Below are positions 17,553 to 25,858 of a DNA stretch of 64,000 bases, piece after piece; the stretch's first letter is position 1; each line of letters opens with the position of its first letter. The notes under the pieces are model-generated. The model saw only the letters and a program-made list of their open reading frames with translations. It did not search any database and was not told the origin of the DNA. The translations under genes and the position numbers were made by a program. The stretch is from Solirubrobacteraceae bacterium (lineage in GTDB: Bacteria > Actinomycetota > Thermoleophilia > Solirubrobacterales > Solirubrobacteraceae): NCBI GenBank assembly GCA_030690545.1, contig JAUYGN010000124.1, forward strand, positions 22,470 to 86,469, read 5' to 3'.

Positions 17553-18458
17553 CTACGTCGCGTGCGTGCCGTGCTCGACGACGAGCCGGCGCAGGCGATC
17601 GTCGTCGGGCTTGGAGGGCTTCGTCGTGACGACGAAGTCGGTGATCGCCGCGGCGAAGTCCAGTGGCTCGTCGTGGTGGGGGAAGTGGCCGGCGCCCTCG
17701 AAGACCCGCAGCCGGCTGCGCGGCATCAGGTCGTGCGCGCGGATCCCGTGGCGGACGGGGATGATCGGGTCGCGGTCGCCCCACAGGATCAGCGTCGGGA
17801 CGGCCTCGGCGAGGTAGAGCTTGTCGACCGCGCTGACGCGCTGGCCGCCGACGTCGATCACCGAGCGCGCGGTGTGGACGAACGCGCGGCGCGCCTCGAT
17901 GTCCTGCAGCGTCGCGAGGCCCTCCGCCATCTGCGCGAGGTCCGAGCCGGCGCGCAGGCCGACGCGGCCGATCCAGCCACCGACCTTCGCGCCCGTCGTG
18001 ACGAGCGCTCGTGAGGACAGCAGCGGCAGCGCCAGCTCCGCGCCGGGCAGCGCGACCGCGCGCAGCATCGGCGACACGCGGCGGCCGAGGCCGCCGCTGG
18101 ACACGAGCACGAGGCGCTCGACGCGCTCGGGAAACTGGTAGGCCATCTGCATCGCGATCCCGCCGCCGAGCGAGTGACCGGCGATCGTCGCGCGCTGGTG
18201 GCCGAGCGCGAGCATGAGGTCGCGCAGCAGCGAGGCGTAGGCGCCGAGCGAGTAGTCGCCGCGGGGCTTGGCCGAGTCGCCGTGGCCGAGCAGGTCGGGG
18301 GCGACGACCGTGAAGTGCTCCTCCAGCGCGCCGAGGACCGGCTGCCAGCTCGCCGACGAGTTCGTGATGCCGTGGATCAGGATCAGCACTGGGCCGCTTC
18401 CGCCCGTGCGGTAGCTGAGCCGGTGGCCGTGCAGGCGGATCTCCTCGAGGCGGGCCAC
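17553..18458 (-). CDS. Alpha/beta-fold hydrolase
   Basis: 301 residues. Oxyanion-hole 'HGITNS' near 29-34; nucleophile Ser96 in 'GHSLGG'; acid in 'LWGDRDPIIP' near 236; His in 'GAGHFPHHDEP' near 265. All catalytic residues are present. The substrate is unknown: esterase, epoxide hydrolase-like or meta-cleavage hydrolase. GTG at 18458 follows the acyl-CoA dehydrogenase stop by 5 nt, so the two form an operon and may act in one degradation route (inference). Confidence 0.87.
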   Translation of the reverse strand: MARLEEIRLHGHRLSYRTGGSGPVLILIHGITNSSASWQPVLGALEEHFTVVAPDLLGHGDSAKPRGDYSLGAYASLLRDLMLALGHQRATIAGHSLGGGIAMQMAYQFPERVERLVLVSSGGLGRRVSPMLRAVALPGAELALPLLSSRALVTTGAKVGGWIGRVGLRAGSDLAQMAEGLATLQDIEARRAFVHTARSVIDVGGQRVSAVDKLYLAEAVPTLILWGDRDPIIPVRHGIRAHDLMPRSRLRVFEGAGHFPHHDEPLDFAAAITDFVVTTKPSKPDDDRLRRLVVEHGTHAT

Positions 18459-18463
18459 CCGCG

Positions 18464-19720
18464 CTACGCGATCTGCACGCCGGAGATGGCGCGCGCGATC
18501 ACGAGCCGCTGGATCTCCGAGGTGCCCTCGAAGATCGTGTAGATCTTCGCGTCGCGATGCCAGCGCTCGACGGGGTACTCGCGGGTGTAGCCGTTGCCGC
18601 CGAGGATCTGGATCGCCCGCTCGGTCGCCCAGACGGCGACCTCGCCGGCCTTCAGCTTGCTCATCGAGCCCTCGGCCGCCGTGAAGCGCTGGCCGGTGCG
18701 GCCCATCCACGACGCGCGCCAGACGAGCAGCCGGGCGGCGTCGATCTCCAGCTTCATGTCCGCCAGCGTGAACGCGATCGCCTGATTGGAGATGATCGCG
18801 CGGCCGAACTGCTTGCGCTGCTTGGCGTAGTCCAGCGCGTACTCGTAGGCGGCGCGGGCGATGCCGATCGCCTGCGCGCCGACGGTCGGGCGGGTCACCT
18901 CGAAGGTCTGCATCGCGGCCTGCGAGTTCGAGCGCCCGCCCTCGCGCGCCCGGGCGAGCTTGGCGTCGAGCTTCTCCTTGCCGCCGAGCAGGCAGCTGCC
19001 GGGGACGCGGCAGTCGTCGAGGAAGACGTCGGCGGTGTGCGAAGCGCGCAGCCCGTGCTTGCGGACCTTCGTTCCCTGGGTCAGGCCGGGCGTGTCGGGC
19101 GGGATCACGAACGCCGCCTGACCGCGCGAGCCGAGTGCGCGGTCGACGGTCGCGACGACGACGTGGATGCTCGCGATGCCGCCGTTCGTCGCCCACGCCT
19201 TCTGGCCGTTGATGACCCACTCGTCCTTGGCCTCGTCGTACTTGGCGGTGGTGCGCAATGCGGAGACGTCCGAGCCCGCGTCGGGCTCGGAGACGCAGAA
19301 CGAGGCGACCCGCGGCTGCTCGGGGGTGCCGAAGCACTGCGGGATGAACTCGCCCATCTGCGCGGGCGTGCCCGAGCCGAAGATCGACGCGACCGCCAGC
19401 GACGTCCCCATGATCGCCATGCCGATGCCGGCGTCGCCCCAGAAGAGCTCCTCGTTGGCGATCGCCATCGTCACGCCGGTCGGGTCGGCGTGCAGCTGGG
19501 CCATGCCCTCGAAGCTGTAGAGGCCGATCTTCGCGGCCTCCTGGATGATCGGCCAGGGCGTCTCCTCGCGCTCGTCCCAGTCCGCCGCCGCGGGTCGCAC
19601 GACGTTGGCGGCGAAGCCGTGGACCCAGTCGCGGATGTCGCGCTGGTCCTGGTTGAGGGCGAGCGAGAACGTGGGAATCTCGTCGCTCCCGGGAGCCTCG
19701 GCGCCGGCGCTCGCGGACAT
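18464..19720 (-). CDS. Acyl-CoA dehydrogenase, glutaryl-CoA-like branch possible
   Basis: 418 residues. Conserved ACAD segments: '[19 protein letters not shown]' (FAD/substrate), '[14 protein letters not shown]', '[12 protein letters not shown]' and the C-terminal '[17 protein letters not shown]', where the Glu is the catalytic base that abstracts the alpha proton. It forms a double bond in an acyl-CoA using FAD, passing electrons to ETF. Chain preference cannot be told. Start ATG at 19720. It shares an operon with the hydrolase downstream. Confidence 0.92.
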   Translation of the reverse strand: MSASAGAEAPGSDEIPTFSLALNQDQRDIRDWVHGFAANVVRPAAADWDEREETPWPIIQEAAKIGLYSFEGMAQLHADPTGVTMAIANEELFWGDAGIGMAIMGTSLAVASIFGSGTPAQMGEFIPQCFGTPEQPRVASFCVSEPDAGSDVSALRTTAKYDEAKDEWVINGQKAWATNGGIASIHVVVATVDRALGSRGQAAFVIPPDTPGLTQGTKVRKHGLRASHTADVFLDDCRVPGSCLLGGKEKLDAKLARAREGGRSNSQAAMQTFEVTRPTVGAQAIGIARAAYEYALDYAKQRKQFGRAIISNQAIAFTLADMKLEIDAARLLVWRASWMGRTGQRFTAAEGSMSKLKAGEVAVWATERAIQILGGNGYTREYPVERWHRDAKIYTIFEGTSEIQRLVIARAISGVQIA

Positions 19721-19730
19721 GCCGCTCAGG

Positions 19731-19991
19731 CTACTCGGGCGGAGATCCGCGCTTGCGCTTGCTCTTGCGCCTGAGCTGGCTGGCGAGGAACGTCCGCACG
19801 CTCGGAATCTCCGGACGCGACTCCTCCAGCGACGTCAGGCACTCCCGGCAGAGGCAGCCCTCGTAGTACTGCGTGAGCGCTGCCCGGGTGGTGTCGTTGA
19901 GCGTGACGCCCCTGCACCAGCAGGCGGCGGTGTCGACGCCGCAATCGAACGGCGCGGAGCAGCGTGGGCAGACGACCGGCGTCGGAGGCAT
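19731..19991 (-). CDS. Small cysteine-rich CWC-type protein
   Basis: 86 residues. The spacing '[11 protein letters not shown]...CWC...CLCRECL' matches the cysteine-rich CWC family, in which the paired Cys probably bind zinc. A basic tail 'RRKSKRKR' closes it. Function is not known. ATG at 19991 fits the family's short N-terminus. It lies 10 nt upstream of the acyl-CoA dehydrogenase start on the same strand and may be co-transcribed with it. Confidence 0.75.
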   Translation of the reverse strand: MPPTPVVCPRCSAPFDCGVDTAACWCRGVTLNDTTRAALTQYYEGCLCRECLTSLEESRPEIPSVRTFLASQLRRKSKRKRGSPPE

Positions 19992-20130
19992 GCCCACATG
20001 TTGACGTGGGCCGGGGCCGGGCCGTCCTACGGGAGCGGCGTAGCGGGATTCATGATCGCTGCGAGTCGATGCGGGTGCTGACCGCGCGCGACGCCGCGCT
20101 GCCCCGGCGCGTGCCCGTCGTCGCGTCCGG

Positions 20131-20838
20131 TCAGCGGTCCTCGCCGGCCGTCGTCGTCTCCGTGGACTCGTCTTGCGGGTGCTGTGTCGCAGCTTGCGAG
20201 GACAGTGCCGCCTCGCGCTCCTCGAGCGCCTTGGCCTCGGCCTCGAGTCGCTCCAGGCGCGCCTTGTCGGAATCCTCCTTGGTGGATCCGGTCGTCCGCG
20301 TACGCACCTTGCGACTCGCTGCCGTGCGGGGCTGCTCGGTGCCGGCGGCGGTGCTCCGGCGCTCCTCCTCGGGGCGATCGGCTCCCGCGCGCTCCTGCTC
20401 GGCGGACTGCTCGGACTCGTCCCGGCGGTTCTCGGGCTTGTCCCGGTGGTTCTCGGTCTCGCCTCGGCGACCGCCCGTCTTGGCACCGCGATTCGCGCTG
20501 TCGTCGATGCGCGTGCTGTTGCGCGTGTCGGCCTGCGTGCTGAGGCCGTCGCCGTCGCGGTCGCCGTCGCCGTCGTCGCGCTGGCGCAGCGCCTGGGCGC
20601 GCTCGTCGGCCGCGATCCGGCGCCGGTCGGCGTCTGCGCGCATCTCGTCGTCACCCAGTGCCATCCCGGCGACGTCGCGCACCGTCGCCTCGAGGCGGTC
20701 CAGCGCGATGCCCGCGGATGGGCCCGGGCCGCCGCTGGAGCCGTCGCCGGGCAGCAGCGAGACGACGATGTCCAGCGGCATGCGGGTCAGCTTGACGGCG
20801 CCGTCGACAGCGCTCCGGGGAATGGCTCGGATGCTCAT
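20131..20838 (-). CDS. Hydrophilic, largely disordered protein of unknown function
   Basis: 235 residues. The first 75 residues look folded: 'AVDGAVKLTRMPLDIVVSLL' could be an amphipathic or membrane-associating helix. The rest is low-complexity Arg/Asp/Glu/Ser with a short coiled coil 'KARLERLEAEAKALEEREAAL' near the C-terminus. The start ATG at 20838 has GAGGAG six bases upstream. Family not recognised; membrane-surface association is a guess. A 7-bp hairpin sits in its 5' leader. Confidence 0.6.
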   Translation of the reverse strand: MSIRAIPRSAVDGAVKLTRMPLDIVVSLLPGDGSSGGPGPSAGIALDRLEATVRDVAGMALGDDEMRADADRRRIAADERAQALRQRDDGDGDRDGDGLSTQADTRNSTRIDDSANRGAKTGGRRGETENHRDKPENRRDESEQSAEQERAGADRPEEERRSTAAGTEQPRTAASRKVRTRTTGSTKEDSDKARLERLEAEAKALEEREAALSSQAATQHPQDESTETTTAGEDR

Positions 20839-20863
20839 CTATCGCTCCTCGGGATCGCACCCA

Positions 20864-20883
20864 CAACCTCGTCGCAGAGGTTG
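20864..20883. promoter_or_regulatory. Inverted repeat in the leader of the 20131-20838 gene
   Basis: CAACCTC (20864-20870) and GAGGTTG (20877-20883) form a perfect 7-bp dyad with a 6-nt loop, about 26 nt upstream of the ATG at 20838. Either an operator or a leader hairpin; no regulator is adjacent. Confidence 0.35.
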
Positions 20884-21051
20884 CCGCGTGGGCTCAGGGG
20901 TCGGAAGTTCGTCACGTCGCGGGCTCCTACTGAGAACGTCATACGGCCACCGGCGCCGTCCGGATGGTAGGTCTACCCGCTCTCGGCGCCGTCGTCCGGC
21001 TCGGCGGTCGTGACGAGTCGTGGCACCGGGGCCGCGCAGCAGGGGCAAGAG

Positions 21052-21138
21052 CGGAGGGGGCGGGATTCGAACCCGCGATCCGCTTTCACGGACTCTGGTT
21101 TTCAAGACCAGTGCATTCAACCGCTCTGCCACCCCTCC
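21052..21138 (-). tRNA. tRNA-Ser (anticodon TGA)
   Basis: Reads on the minus strand as an 87-nt class II tRNA. The acceptor stem GGAGGGG/CCCCTCC pairs fully with discriminator G, as required for SerRS. The anticodon loop CTTGAAA gives TGA (plus-strand 21102-21104). There is a long variable arm and a standard T loop 'GGTTCGAATCC'. It would read UCA and, by wobble, other UCN codons. CCA is not encoded. Confidence 0.96.
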
Positions 21139-21268
21139 AGCAGGACAGACCGTAGCGCCCGGATCGCAGGCGGTGTGCGCCCGCCCGGCACCCCCAGGTC
21201 GCGTCCTGCGGGCCGCCCGCAGCGCGCTCCGGCGCGCCACCCCTAGACTTAGGGCCCGAGCCGTGCCA

Positions 21269-21357
21269 GGAGAGGTGGCCGAGTGGCTGAAGGCACTCGC
21301 CTGCTAAGCGAGTATGGGGATTAAACTCCATCGCGGGTTCGAATCCCGCCCTCTCCG
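21269..21357 (+). tRNA. tRNA-Ser (anticodon GCT)
   Basis: An 89-nt class II tRNA. Acceptor GGAGAGG (21269-21275) pairs with CCTCTCC (21350-21356), discriminator G. The anticodon stem CTCGC/GCGAG encloses CTGCTAA, anticodon GCT, reading AGC/AGU. A long variable arm is present. It is divergent from the tRNA-Ser(TGA) gene 130 nt away. Confidence 0.97.
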
Positions 21358-21376
21358 CTACATTGCTCCACCCGTT

Positions 21377-21450
<74 letters not shown>

Positions 21451-21456
21451 CTCACG

Positions 21457-21477
21457 AAGCCCCGCAAATGCGGGCTT
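21457..21477 (+). terminator. Terminator hairpin after tRNA-Arg
   Basis: AAGCCCCGCA pairs with TGCGGGCTT with one bulged C and a 2-nt loop. It begins 7 nt after the tRNA-Arg 3' end, which suits a tRNA operon terminator. Confidence 0.6.
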
Positions 21478-21595
21478 ATGTCATCGGGGCCTTGGTGCTG
21501 TTTGGCGCGCGAGCGTCGAGACAGCGCGGTGCGCTCCATCAGCGGCAGCGGAGCGTCTTCAGCGGGGTTGGCGGTCGGCAATAGAATCGCGGGCC

Positions 21596-21997
21596 GTGCC
21601 GTTCACGCTCAGGAACCTCAAGGAGGATCTGGAGGATCTCGGGTCCAACTTCGACGGTGCGCCGGACCTGGAGTTCCGCCTCGCGAGCAAGGCGCTCGAG
21701 CTCGAGCAGTCCGGTTTGAGCTATCAGCGCATCCCGCCCGACTATCGCTTTCCGTACGGCCACACGCACAAGGAGCAGGAGGAGGTGTACGTCGTCGTGC
21801 GCGGGAGCGGGCGGATGAAGCTCGACGACGAGATCGTCGAGGTCAGGGAGTGGGACGTGGTGCGCGTCCCGCCCGGTACGTGGCGAGGCTACGAGGCCGG
21901 GCCCGAAGGCCTCGAGATCCTCGTCTTCGGCGCGCCCAACCTCGGCAAGGATCCGCGCGAAGACGTGGAGGGTCAGCGCGACTGGTGGGCTAGCTAG
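21596..21997 (+). CDS. Small cupin-domain protein
   Basis: 133 residues, one cupin barrel. Motif 1 is 'YGHTHKEQEEVYVVVRGSGR', supplying two His and a Glu metal ligand. Motif 2 is 'VREWDVVRVPPGTWRGYEAG', which lacks the usual ligand His, so metal binding may be partial. The C-terminus 'GRDPREDVEGQRDWW'-like tail is conserved in actinobacterial relatives as I recall. Function unknown; sensor, isomerase or small-molecule binder are possible. GTG start at 21596. It stands alone, converging on the histidine kinase gene with a 3-nt gap. Confidence 0.8.
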   Translation: MPFTLRNLKEDLEDLGSNFDGAPDLEFRLASKALELEQSGLSYQRIPPDYRFPYGHTHKEQEEVYVVVRGSGRMKLDDEIVEVREWDVVRVPPGTWRGYEAGPEGLEILVFGAPNLGKDPREDVEGQRDWWAS

Positions 21998-22000
21998 CTG

Positions 22001-23152
22001 CTAGTCACTGGCTGTCCCGGGCGTGCGGCACGTGCCCCGACGGTGCGGTGGCGCGGCGGGTAGCTGCACCGCGACGCAGAGCCCTCCAGCGGCCCGGGGA
22101 GTGAGGGTGAGGGTTCCGTCGTGTCCTTGGGCGATGCTCTTGACGATCGCCAGGCCGAGGCCGACGCCTGCGTGGTCGGTGCGTATGCGCTCGGTGCCAC
22201 GGCGGAACGGCTCGGCAAGCGTGGACACCAATGGTGGGGCGAGCGTCTCGCCGGTGTTCTCGACGGTCAGCGCCACGCCCTTGGAGCGAACGCTGGTCGT
22301 GACCCACACGCTGCCCTGCTCGGGCAGGTTGTGGACGATCGCGTTGTGCACGAGGTTCGTGCTCAACTGCAGCAGGAGCGCGTGCGAGCCGATGGTGGGG
22401 GTCGTGTCGCCGGAGGTCTCGATGGTGACGCCGCGTCGTTCTGCGAGGGGGAGGAGCGTCTCGGTGGCTTCTTCGGCGATGAGGGACAGGTCGACGCGTT
22501 CTCGGGCGAAGGATCGCTGGTCGGTACGGCTGAGCAGGAGCAACGCTTCGGTGAGGTCGATCGCTCGGGCGTTGACGGCGTGGAGGCGGTCGGCGAGCTC
22601 GCCGTCGTCGCGGCTCGGATCCTTGCGGGCCACGTCGAGCAGCGTCTGCGTGATCGCCAGCGGCGTGCGTAGCTCGTGAGAGGCGTTGGCGGCGAATCGC
22701 TGCTGCTCGGCGACGTGCGCTTCGAGCTGCGCGAGCATGGCGTCGAAGTCGTCGGCGAGCTGGCGGAACTCATCTCTGCGGCCAGGTAGTCGGATGCGGT
22801 GGGCGAGCGACCCGGTCGCGGCCATGCGCGTGGCGTCGGTGATGCGCGTCAGGGGGGCGAGCATCCGACCGGCCAGCAGCCACCCTCCCACGAGACCGAT
22901 CACGAGCAGGAACGCCAACGCTGCGGCTGCCCGTGGAGCGAAGACGTGCAGGAGGTTGGACCGGACGGGAAAGACACCACGACTGATACCAGAAGCATTG
23001 GGATCGGGGTTGACGAGGACGGCACGATCGGGGACGTAACGCAGGAGGAACACCCACACCACGGCGAGCAGCAGGACGCCGGCGAGCATGAGGAACCCGG
23101 CGTAGCTGAGCGTGAGCTTGAGGCGAACGCTCAAACCAGGAGCCCTATCCAC
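22001..23152 (-). CDS. Sensor histidine kinase, VanS/OmpR-partner type
   Basis: 383 residues. Two membrane segments (about 14-37 and 74-95) flank a short extracytoplasmic sensor of roughly 36 residues. Then a HAMP domain, the H-box with His159 in 'NASHELRTPLAIT', the N-box 'LVHNAIVHN', and the G-box 'HAGVGLGLAIVKSIAQGHDG'. GTG at 23152 overlaps the response-regulator stop by 8 nt. The small sensor and the divergent VanY-like carboxypeptidase suggest sensing of cell-wall stress or a glycopeptide (inference). Confidence 0.93.
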   Translation of the reverse strand: MDRAPGLSVRLKLTLSYAGFLMLAGVLLLAVVWVFLLRYVPDRAVLVNPDPNASGISRGVFPVRSNLLHVFAPRAAAALAFLLVIGLVGGWLLAGRMLAPLTRITDATRMAATGSLAHRIRLPGRRDEFRQLADDFDAMLAQLEAHVAEQQRFAANASHELRTPLAITQTLLDVARKDPSRDDGELADRLHAVNARAIDLTEALLLLSRTDQRSFARERVDLSLIAEEATETLLPLAERRGVTIETSGDTTPTIGSHALLLQLSTNLVHNAIVHNLPEQGSVWVTTSVRSKGVALTVENTGETLAPPLVSTLAEPFRRGTERIRTDHAGVGLGLAIVKSIAQGHDGTLTLTPRAAGGLCVAVQLPAAPPHRRGTCRTPGTASD

Positions 23153-23840
23153 GATTTGCTCCCTCGCGCCCGGTGTCCGGTCGGGTGCTGATGCGGTAGC
23201 CGGCACCGGCCACCGTGGCGATGATCCAGGGCTCGCCGAGGCGCTTGCGCAGGGCCGAGACCGTGATGCGCACGGCGTTCGTGAACGGGTCCGCGTTCTC
23301 ATCCCACGCCCGGTTCAGCAGCTCTTCGGCGCTGACGACGCCGCCTTCGGCGGCGACGAGCACTTCGAGCACCGCGAACTGCTTGCGGGTGAGCGCGACG
23401 TAGCGCCCGTCGCGGTAGACCTCGCGGCGAAACGGATCCAGGCGCAGGCCAGCGATCTCTCGCACGGGAGGCCTGCTGTGGGCGCGCCTGCGGTCGAGCG
23501 CTCTGATACGGAGCACGAGCTCTCCGAGCTCGAACGGCTTCGTGAGGTAGTCGTCGGCGCCGAGCCCGAACCCGGAGGCCTTGTCGTCGAGGCGGTCGGC
23601 GGCGGTGAGCATGAGGATCGGCGTGCCGCTGCCGGAGGCGACGATGCGCCTGGCGATCTCGTCGCCGGAGGGGCCGGGAATGTCGCGGTCCAGGACGGCG
23701 ATGTCGTACGCGTTGACGCTCAGCAGCTCCAGAGCGGTATCGCCGTCACCGGCGATGTCCGCCGCGATCGCCTCCAGGCGCAGGCCGTCGCGAATCGCCT
23801 CCGCCATGTAGGGCTCGTCCTCGACGAGCAGCACGCGCAT
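23145..23840 (-). CDS. OmpR/VanR-type response regulator
   Basis: 231 residues. Receiver domain with acidic pair Glu7-Asp8, phosphoacceptor Asp51 ('VLDRDIPGPSG'), and Lys101 in 'DDYLTKPFELGEL'. The C-terminal winged helix has 'RKQFAVLEVLVAAEGGVVSAEELLNRAWDENADPF' spread over about 150-190. It would be phosphorylated by the kinase encoded downstream and probably controls the divergent carboxypeptidase gene across an 85-nt gap. ATG start at 23840. Confidence 0.94.
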   Translation of the reverse strand: MRVLLVEDEPYMAEAIRDGLRLEAIAADIAGDGDTALELLSVNAYDIAVLDRDIPGPSGDEIARRIVASGSGTPILMLTAADRLDDKASGFGLGADDYLTKPFELGELVLRIRALDRRRAHSRPPVREIAGLRLDPFRREVYRDGRYVALTRKQFAVLEVLVAAEGGVVSAEELLNRAWDENADPFTNAVRITVSALRKRLGEPWIIATVAGAGYRISTRPDTGREGANRG

Positions 23841-23925
23841 GCTCCGATGCTAGGGCCGGCGCATATCGCCGGCGTATCGAAAACCGCATACGTGCCGGCA
23901 ACACCACGCTGCCTTCAATGGCGGC

Positions 23926-24588
23926 GTGGCCTACGACGAACCCGCACGAATGACGGTCTACCGGAGGCGGATTCGTTGGATCCGCATCGCCGGCCTGCTC
24001 GTCGTCGTCGCGGCGATCGCCTCGCTCCTCGGCCGCCAGTTGCCGGCGTCCTCGTCATCGACGGTCGCATCACCCATCCACGCCCTGCGCGGCGAGCTCC
24101 GTGACCTTCGCCGCGAGCACCGCGGCGCGCTCGGCGAGGCCGACGGCGCCGTCCCCGGCGGCACGACCGTCTTCGACGACGGGGTTCCAGGTGTGGCCAA
24201 CCTCGATCCAGATCTTCTCGGGGCCCTGCGCCGGGCCGCGACCGATGCCGCGACCGTCGGCGTCGTGCTCGTCGTGGACAGCGGCTGGCGTTCGGAGGTC
24301 TACCAGCAGCAACTGCTCGACGACGCGATCTCGAAGTACGGCTCAGAACGGGAAGCGGCCCGCTGGGTGGCGAGGCCAGACACGTCCGCACACGTGTCGG
24401 GGGACGCGGTCGACATCGGGCTCTCCGCCGCCACGGCGTGGCTTGCCGAGCGCGGCGCCGCGTACGGGCTGTGCCGGATCTACGCCAACGAGCCCTGGCA
24501 CTACGAGCTGCGCCCCGGCGCCGTCGATCACGGCTGCCCTCCCGTGTACGCCGACCCCACCCACGATCCAAGGATGCAGCAGCGATGA
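23926..24588 (+). CDS. VanY-like D-Ala-D-Ala carboxypeptidase (M15B), membrane-anchored
   Basis: 220 residues. One N-terminal membrane segment (about 19-36), then an M15B peptidase domain. Zinc site: 'SAHVSGDAVDIG' gives His and Asp, and 'EPWHYEL' gives the second His with its catalytic Glu. Upstream 'VDSGWRSEVYQQQL' is the conserved substrate loop. It should trim the terminal D-Ala from peptidoglycan stem peptides outside the membrane. GTG at 23926; an ATG at 23950 also fits. It is divergent from the VanRS-like genes, the arrangement seen in inducible VanY systems. Confidence 0.88.
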   Translation: MAYDEPARMTVYRRRIRWIRIAGLLVVVAAIASLLGRQLPASSSSTVASPIHALRGELRDLRREHRGALGEADGAVPGGTTVFDDGVPGVANLDPDLLGALRRAATDAATVGVVLVVDSGWRSEVYQQQLLDDAISKYGSEREAARWVARPDTSAHVSGDAVDIGLSAATAWLAERGAAYGLCRIYANEPWHYELRPGAVDHGCPPVYADPTHDPRMQQR

Positions 24589-24880
24589 ACACGAAACTAC
24601 GGCCTCTGGCCGCTCTGGCCATGGTCGCCCTGTTCGGGGCGGGCTGTTCGAACGGATCGGCCGAGAGCGGCAGCACCGGCACCGGCACCGGCAGCAGCGG
24701 CGCGACGCGAACGCCACCAATCGAAGCAAGACGGTGAGGTTCGCCGAGTGCATGCGGGACAACGGCGTCGCGGAGTTCCCGGACCCGAACGAGGTGAACG
24801 TCAGCCAGCCGTCCGACGTGCTCACCGCTCGGGCCGCTGCGGCGGGGACGTTCGACAGGGGCTCGGGGCGGTGGCGCTGA
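24585..24880 (+). pseudogene. Lipoprotein gene broken by a frameshift
   Basis: ATG at 24585 overlaps the carboxypeptidase stop. It starts a lipoprotein (lipobox 'FGAGC' near residue 21) followed by a Ser/Gly/Thr linker, but the frame stops at 24735-24737. A shifted frame continues the expected protein: 'NRSKTVRFAECMRDNGVAEF' and 'PDPNEVNVS', a segment familiar from actinobacterial lipoproteins. It then fades after about residue 90 at 24850-24880, where an ABC permease fragment begins in another frame. So it is shifted near 24700-24720 and truncated at its 3' end. Confidence 0.65.
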
Positions 24881-25224
24881 TCGTCGGCGCCGTCGGCGTC
24901 GCGAACATCATGATCATCTCGGTGCTGGAGCGCCGCTCGGAGATCGGCTTGCGCCGCGCCCTCGGCGCGACGAAGAGCCAGATCCGGACGCAGTTCCTCG
25001 CCGAGTCGATCCTGCTCGCCGTCATCGGCGGCGTCGTCGGCGTGCTGGCCGGGGCCGCGGCGACGGCCGTGTACGCCGGCTCGAAGAGCTGGGCCGTCGT
25101 GATCCCCGCCGAGGCGTGGTCGGGCGGCATCGCCTCGGCCATCCTGATCGGCGCGTTCGCCGGCCAGGCGCCGGCCGTCCGAGCATCACGGATGCCGCCG
25201 ACCGTGGCACTGCGAACGGCATGA
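24853..25224 (+). pseudogene. MacB-type ABC permease, C-terminal remnant
   Basis: About 120 residues in a frame ending at 25224 match the end of MacB/FtsX-like permeases: 'LIVGAVGVANIMIISVLERR' then 'SEIGLRRALGATKSQI', followed by two more hydrophobic segments and a closing 'ASRMPPTVALRTA'. The N-terminal helix, the large periplasmic domain and the partner ATPase are missing. The upstream part of the frame is unrelated sequence from the broken lipoprotein. A deletion joining two genes of a former carboxypeptidase-lipoprotein-ABC cluster is the simplest explanation. Confidence 0.7.
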
Positions 25225-25267
25225 GGCTCAACTCGCCGACCAGATCCTCGAATCCATCCGCACCTAC

Positions 25268-25693
25268 TCAACGGAAATCACGGCGCTGCGCCGAGCTCAT
25301 CGCGTTCTCGTGTCCTCCGAGGGTTCGTGTCGCCACTGCAGTGGCATGCGCGGTACATGCGACAGAACCCCTCTCGTGCGGGACCGGGCCGGTGTCCTCC
25401 GAGAGCTGGCGCGGCGCGTCCGGGTTGTAGCCGGGCGCGAGCGGAAAGCGGTCCGGCATCGGCTCGGCGCTGACGATCTGGTCGACGTCGAGCGCGCGCC
25501 AACCGGGCACCGTCCGATCCTTCGACGTGTAGCCGGCCACCTGGTAGACGTCGCACGCCGTGCCGTTCGAGGTGCGGTACAGCGCGCGCGGGTGGACCGT
25601 TCGCAGCCCCTGGCCGCGATAGCGGTACTCGAGCTCCACCGGCCGGCGCTGCCGGACGGCAAGGGCGAGGATCTCCTCGACGTCTGGCATCAT
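25268..25693 (-). CDS. Stand-alone WYL-domain protein
   Basis: 141 residues from the ATG at 25693 (a second ATG at 25690). 'VEEILALAVRQRRPVELEYR' followed by 'RTVHPRALYRTSNGTACDVYQVAGYTS' and 'PGWRALDVDQIVSAE' follows the WYL ligand-binding fold, without the usual N-terminal HTH. After 'APGYNP' the C-terminal 45 residues look unlike the family. That tail lies next to the decayed ABC region, so it may come from the same rearrangement. Function unknown; WYL domains bind nucleotides or nucleic acid ends in regulators. Confidence 0.6.
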   Translation of the reverse strand: MMPDVEEILALAVRQRRPVELEYRYRGQGLRTVHPRALYRTSNGTACDVYQVAGYTSKDRTVPGWRALDVDQIVSAEPMPDRFPLAPGYNPDAPRQLSEDTGPVPHERGSVACTAHATAVATRTLGGHENAMSSAQRRDFR

Positions 25694-25816
25694 TCCGCGA
25701 CGGTACAACGCCCCGCTCGGGGGCGATGAGCGTCCAAGGTCGCCCGTGCCGGCAGACCGGATTTGCCGCGGCATACGCCCTGCCGTGGGCCGCTTGCAGA
25801 CCGGCGCCTCCAGCTA

Positions 25817-25830
25817 TTAGGCTGCCCTAA
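25817..25830. promoter_or_regulatory. IdeR/DtxR-like iron box
   Basis: TTAGGCTGCCCTAA matches 12 of 14 positions of the IdeR/DtxR core TTAGGCTAACCTAA and is a near-perfect dyad. It lies 28 nt upstream of the ATG of the siderophore-binding lipoprotein gene. Iron-bound repressor here would shut off that operon, which fits its function. Confidence 0.6.
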
Positions 25831-25858
25831 CAAGCGACGCGGACGGGAGCGTGACCAT

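Noticed and set aside
19964..21013. A plus-strand open frame opposite the disordered-protein gene
   Set aside because: Its product is a Ser/Arg/Cys-biased sequence without motifs, and it runs towards a tRNA gene. The minus-strand frame has a ribosome site and a structured start.
24748..25224. An intact short ABC transporter permease
   Set aside because: The first third of the frame is out-of-frame lipoprotein sequence, and only the C-terminal segments of a permease remain, so it is treated as a remnant.
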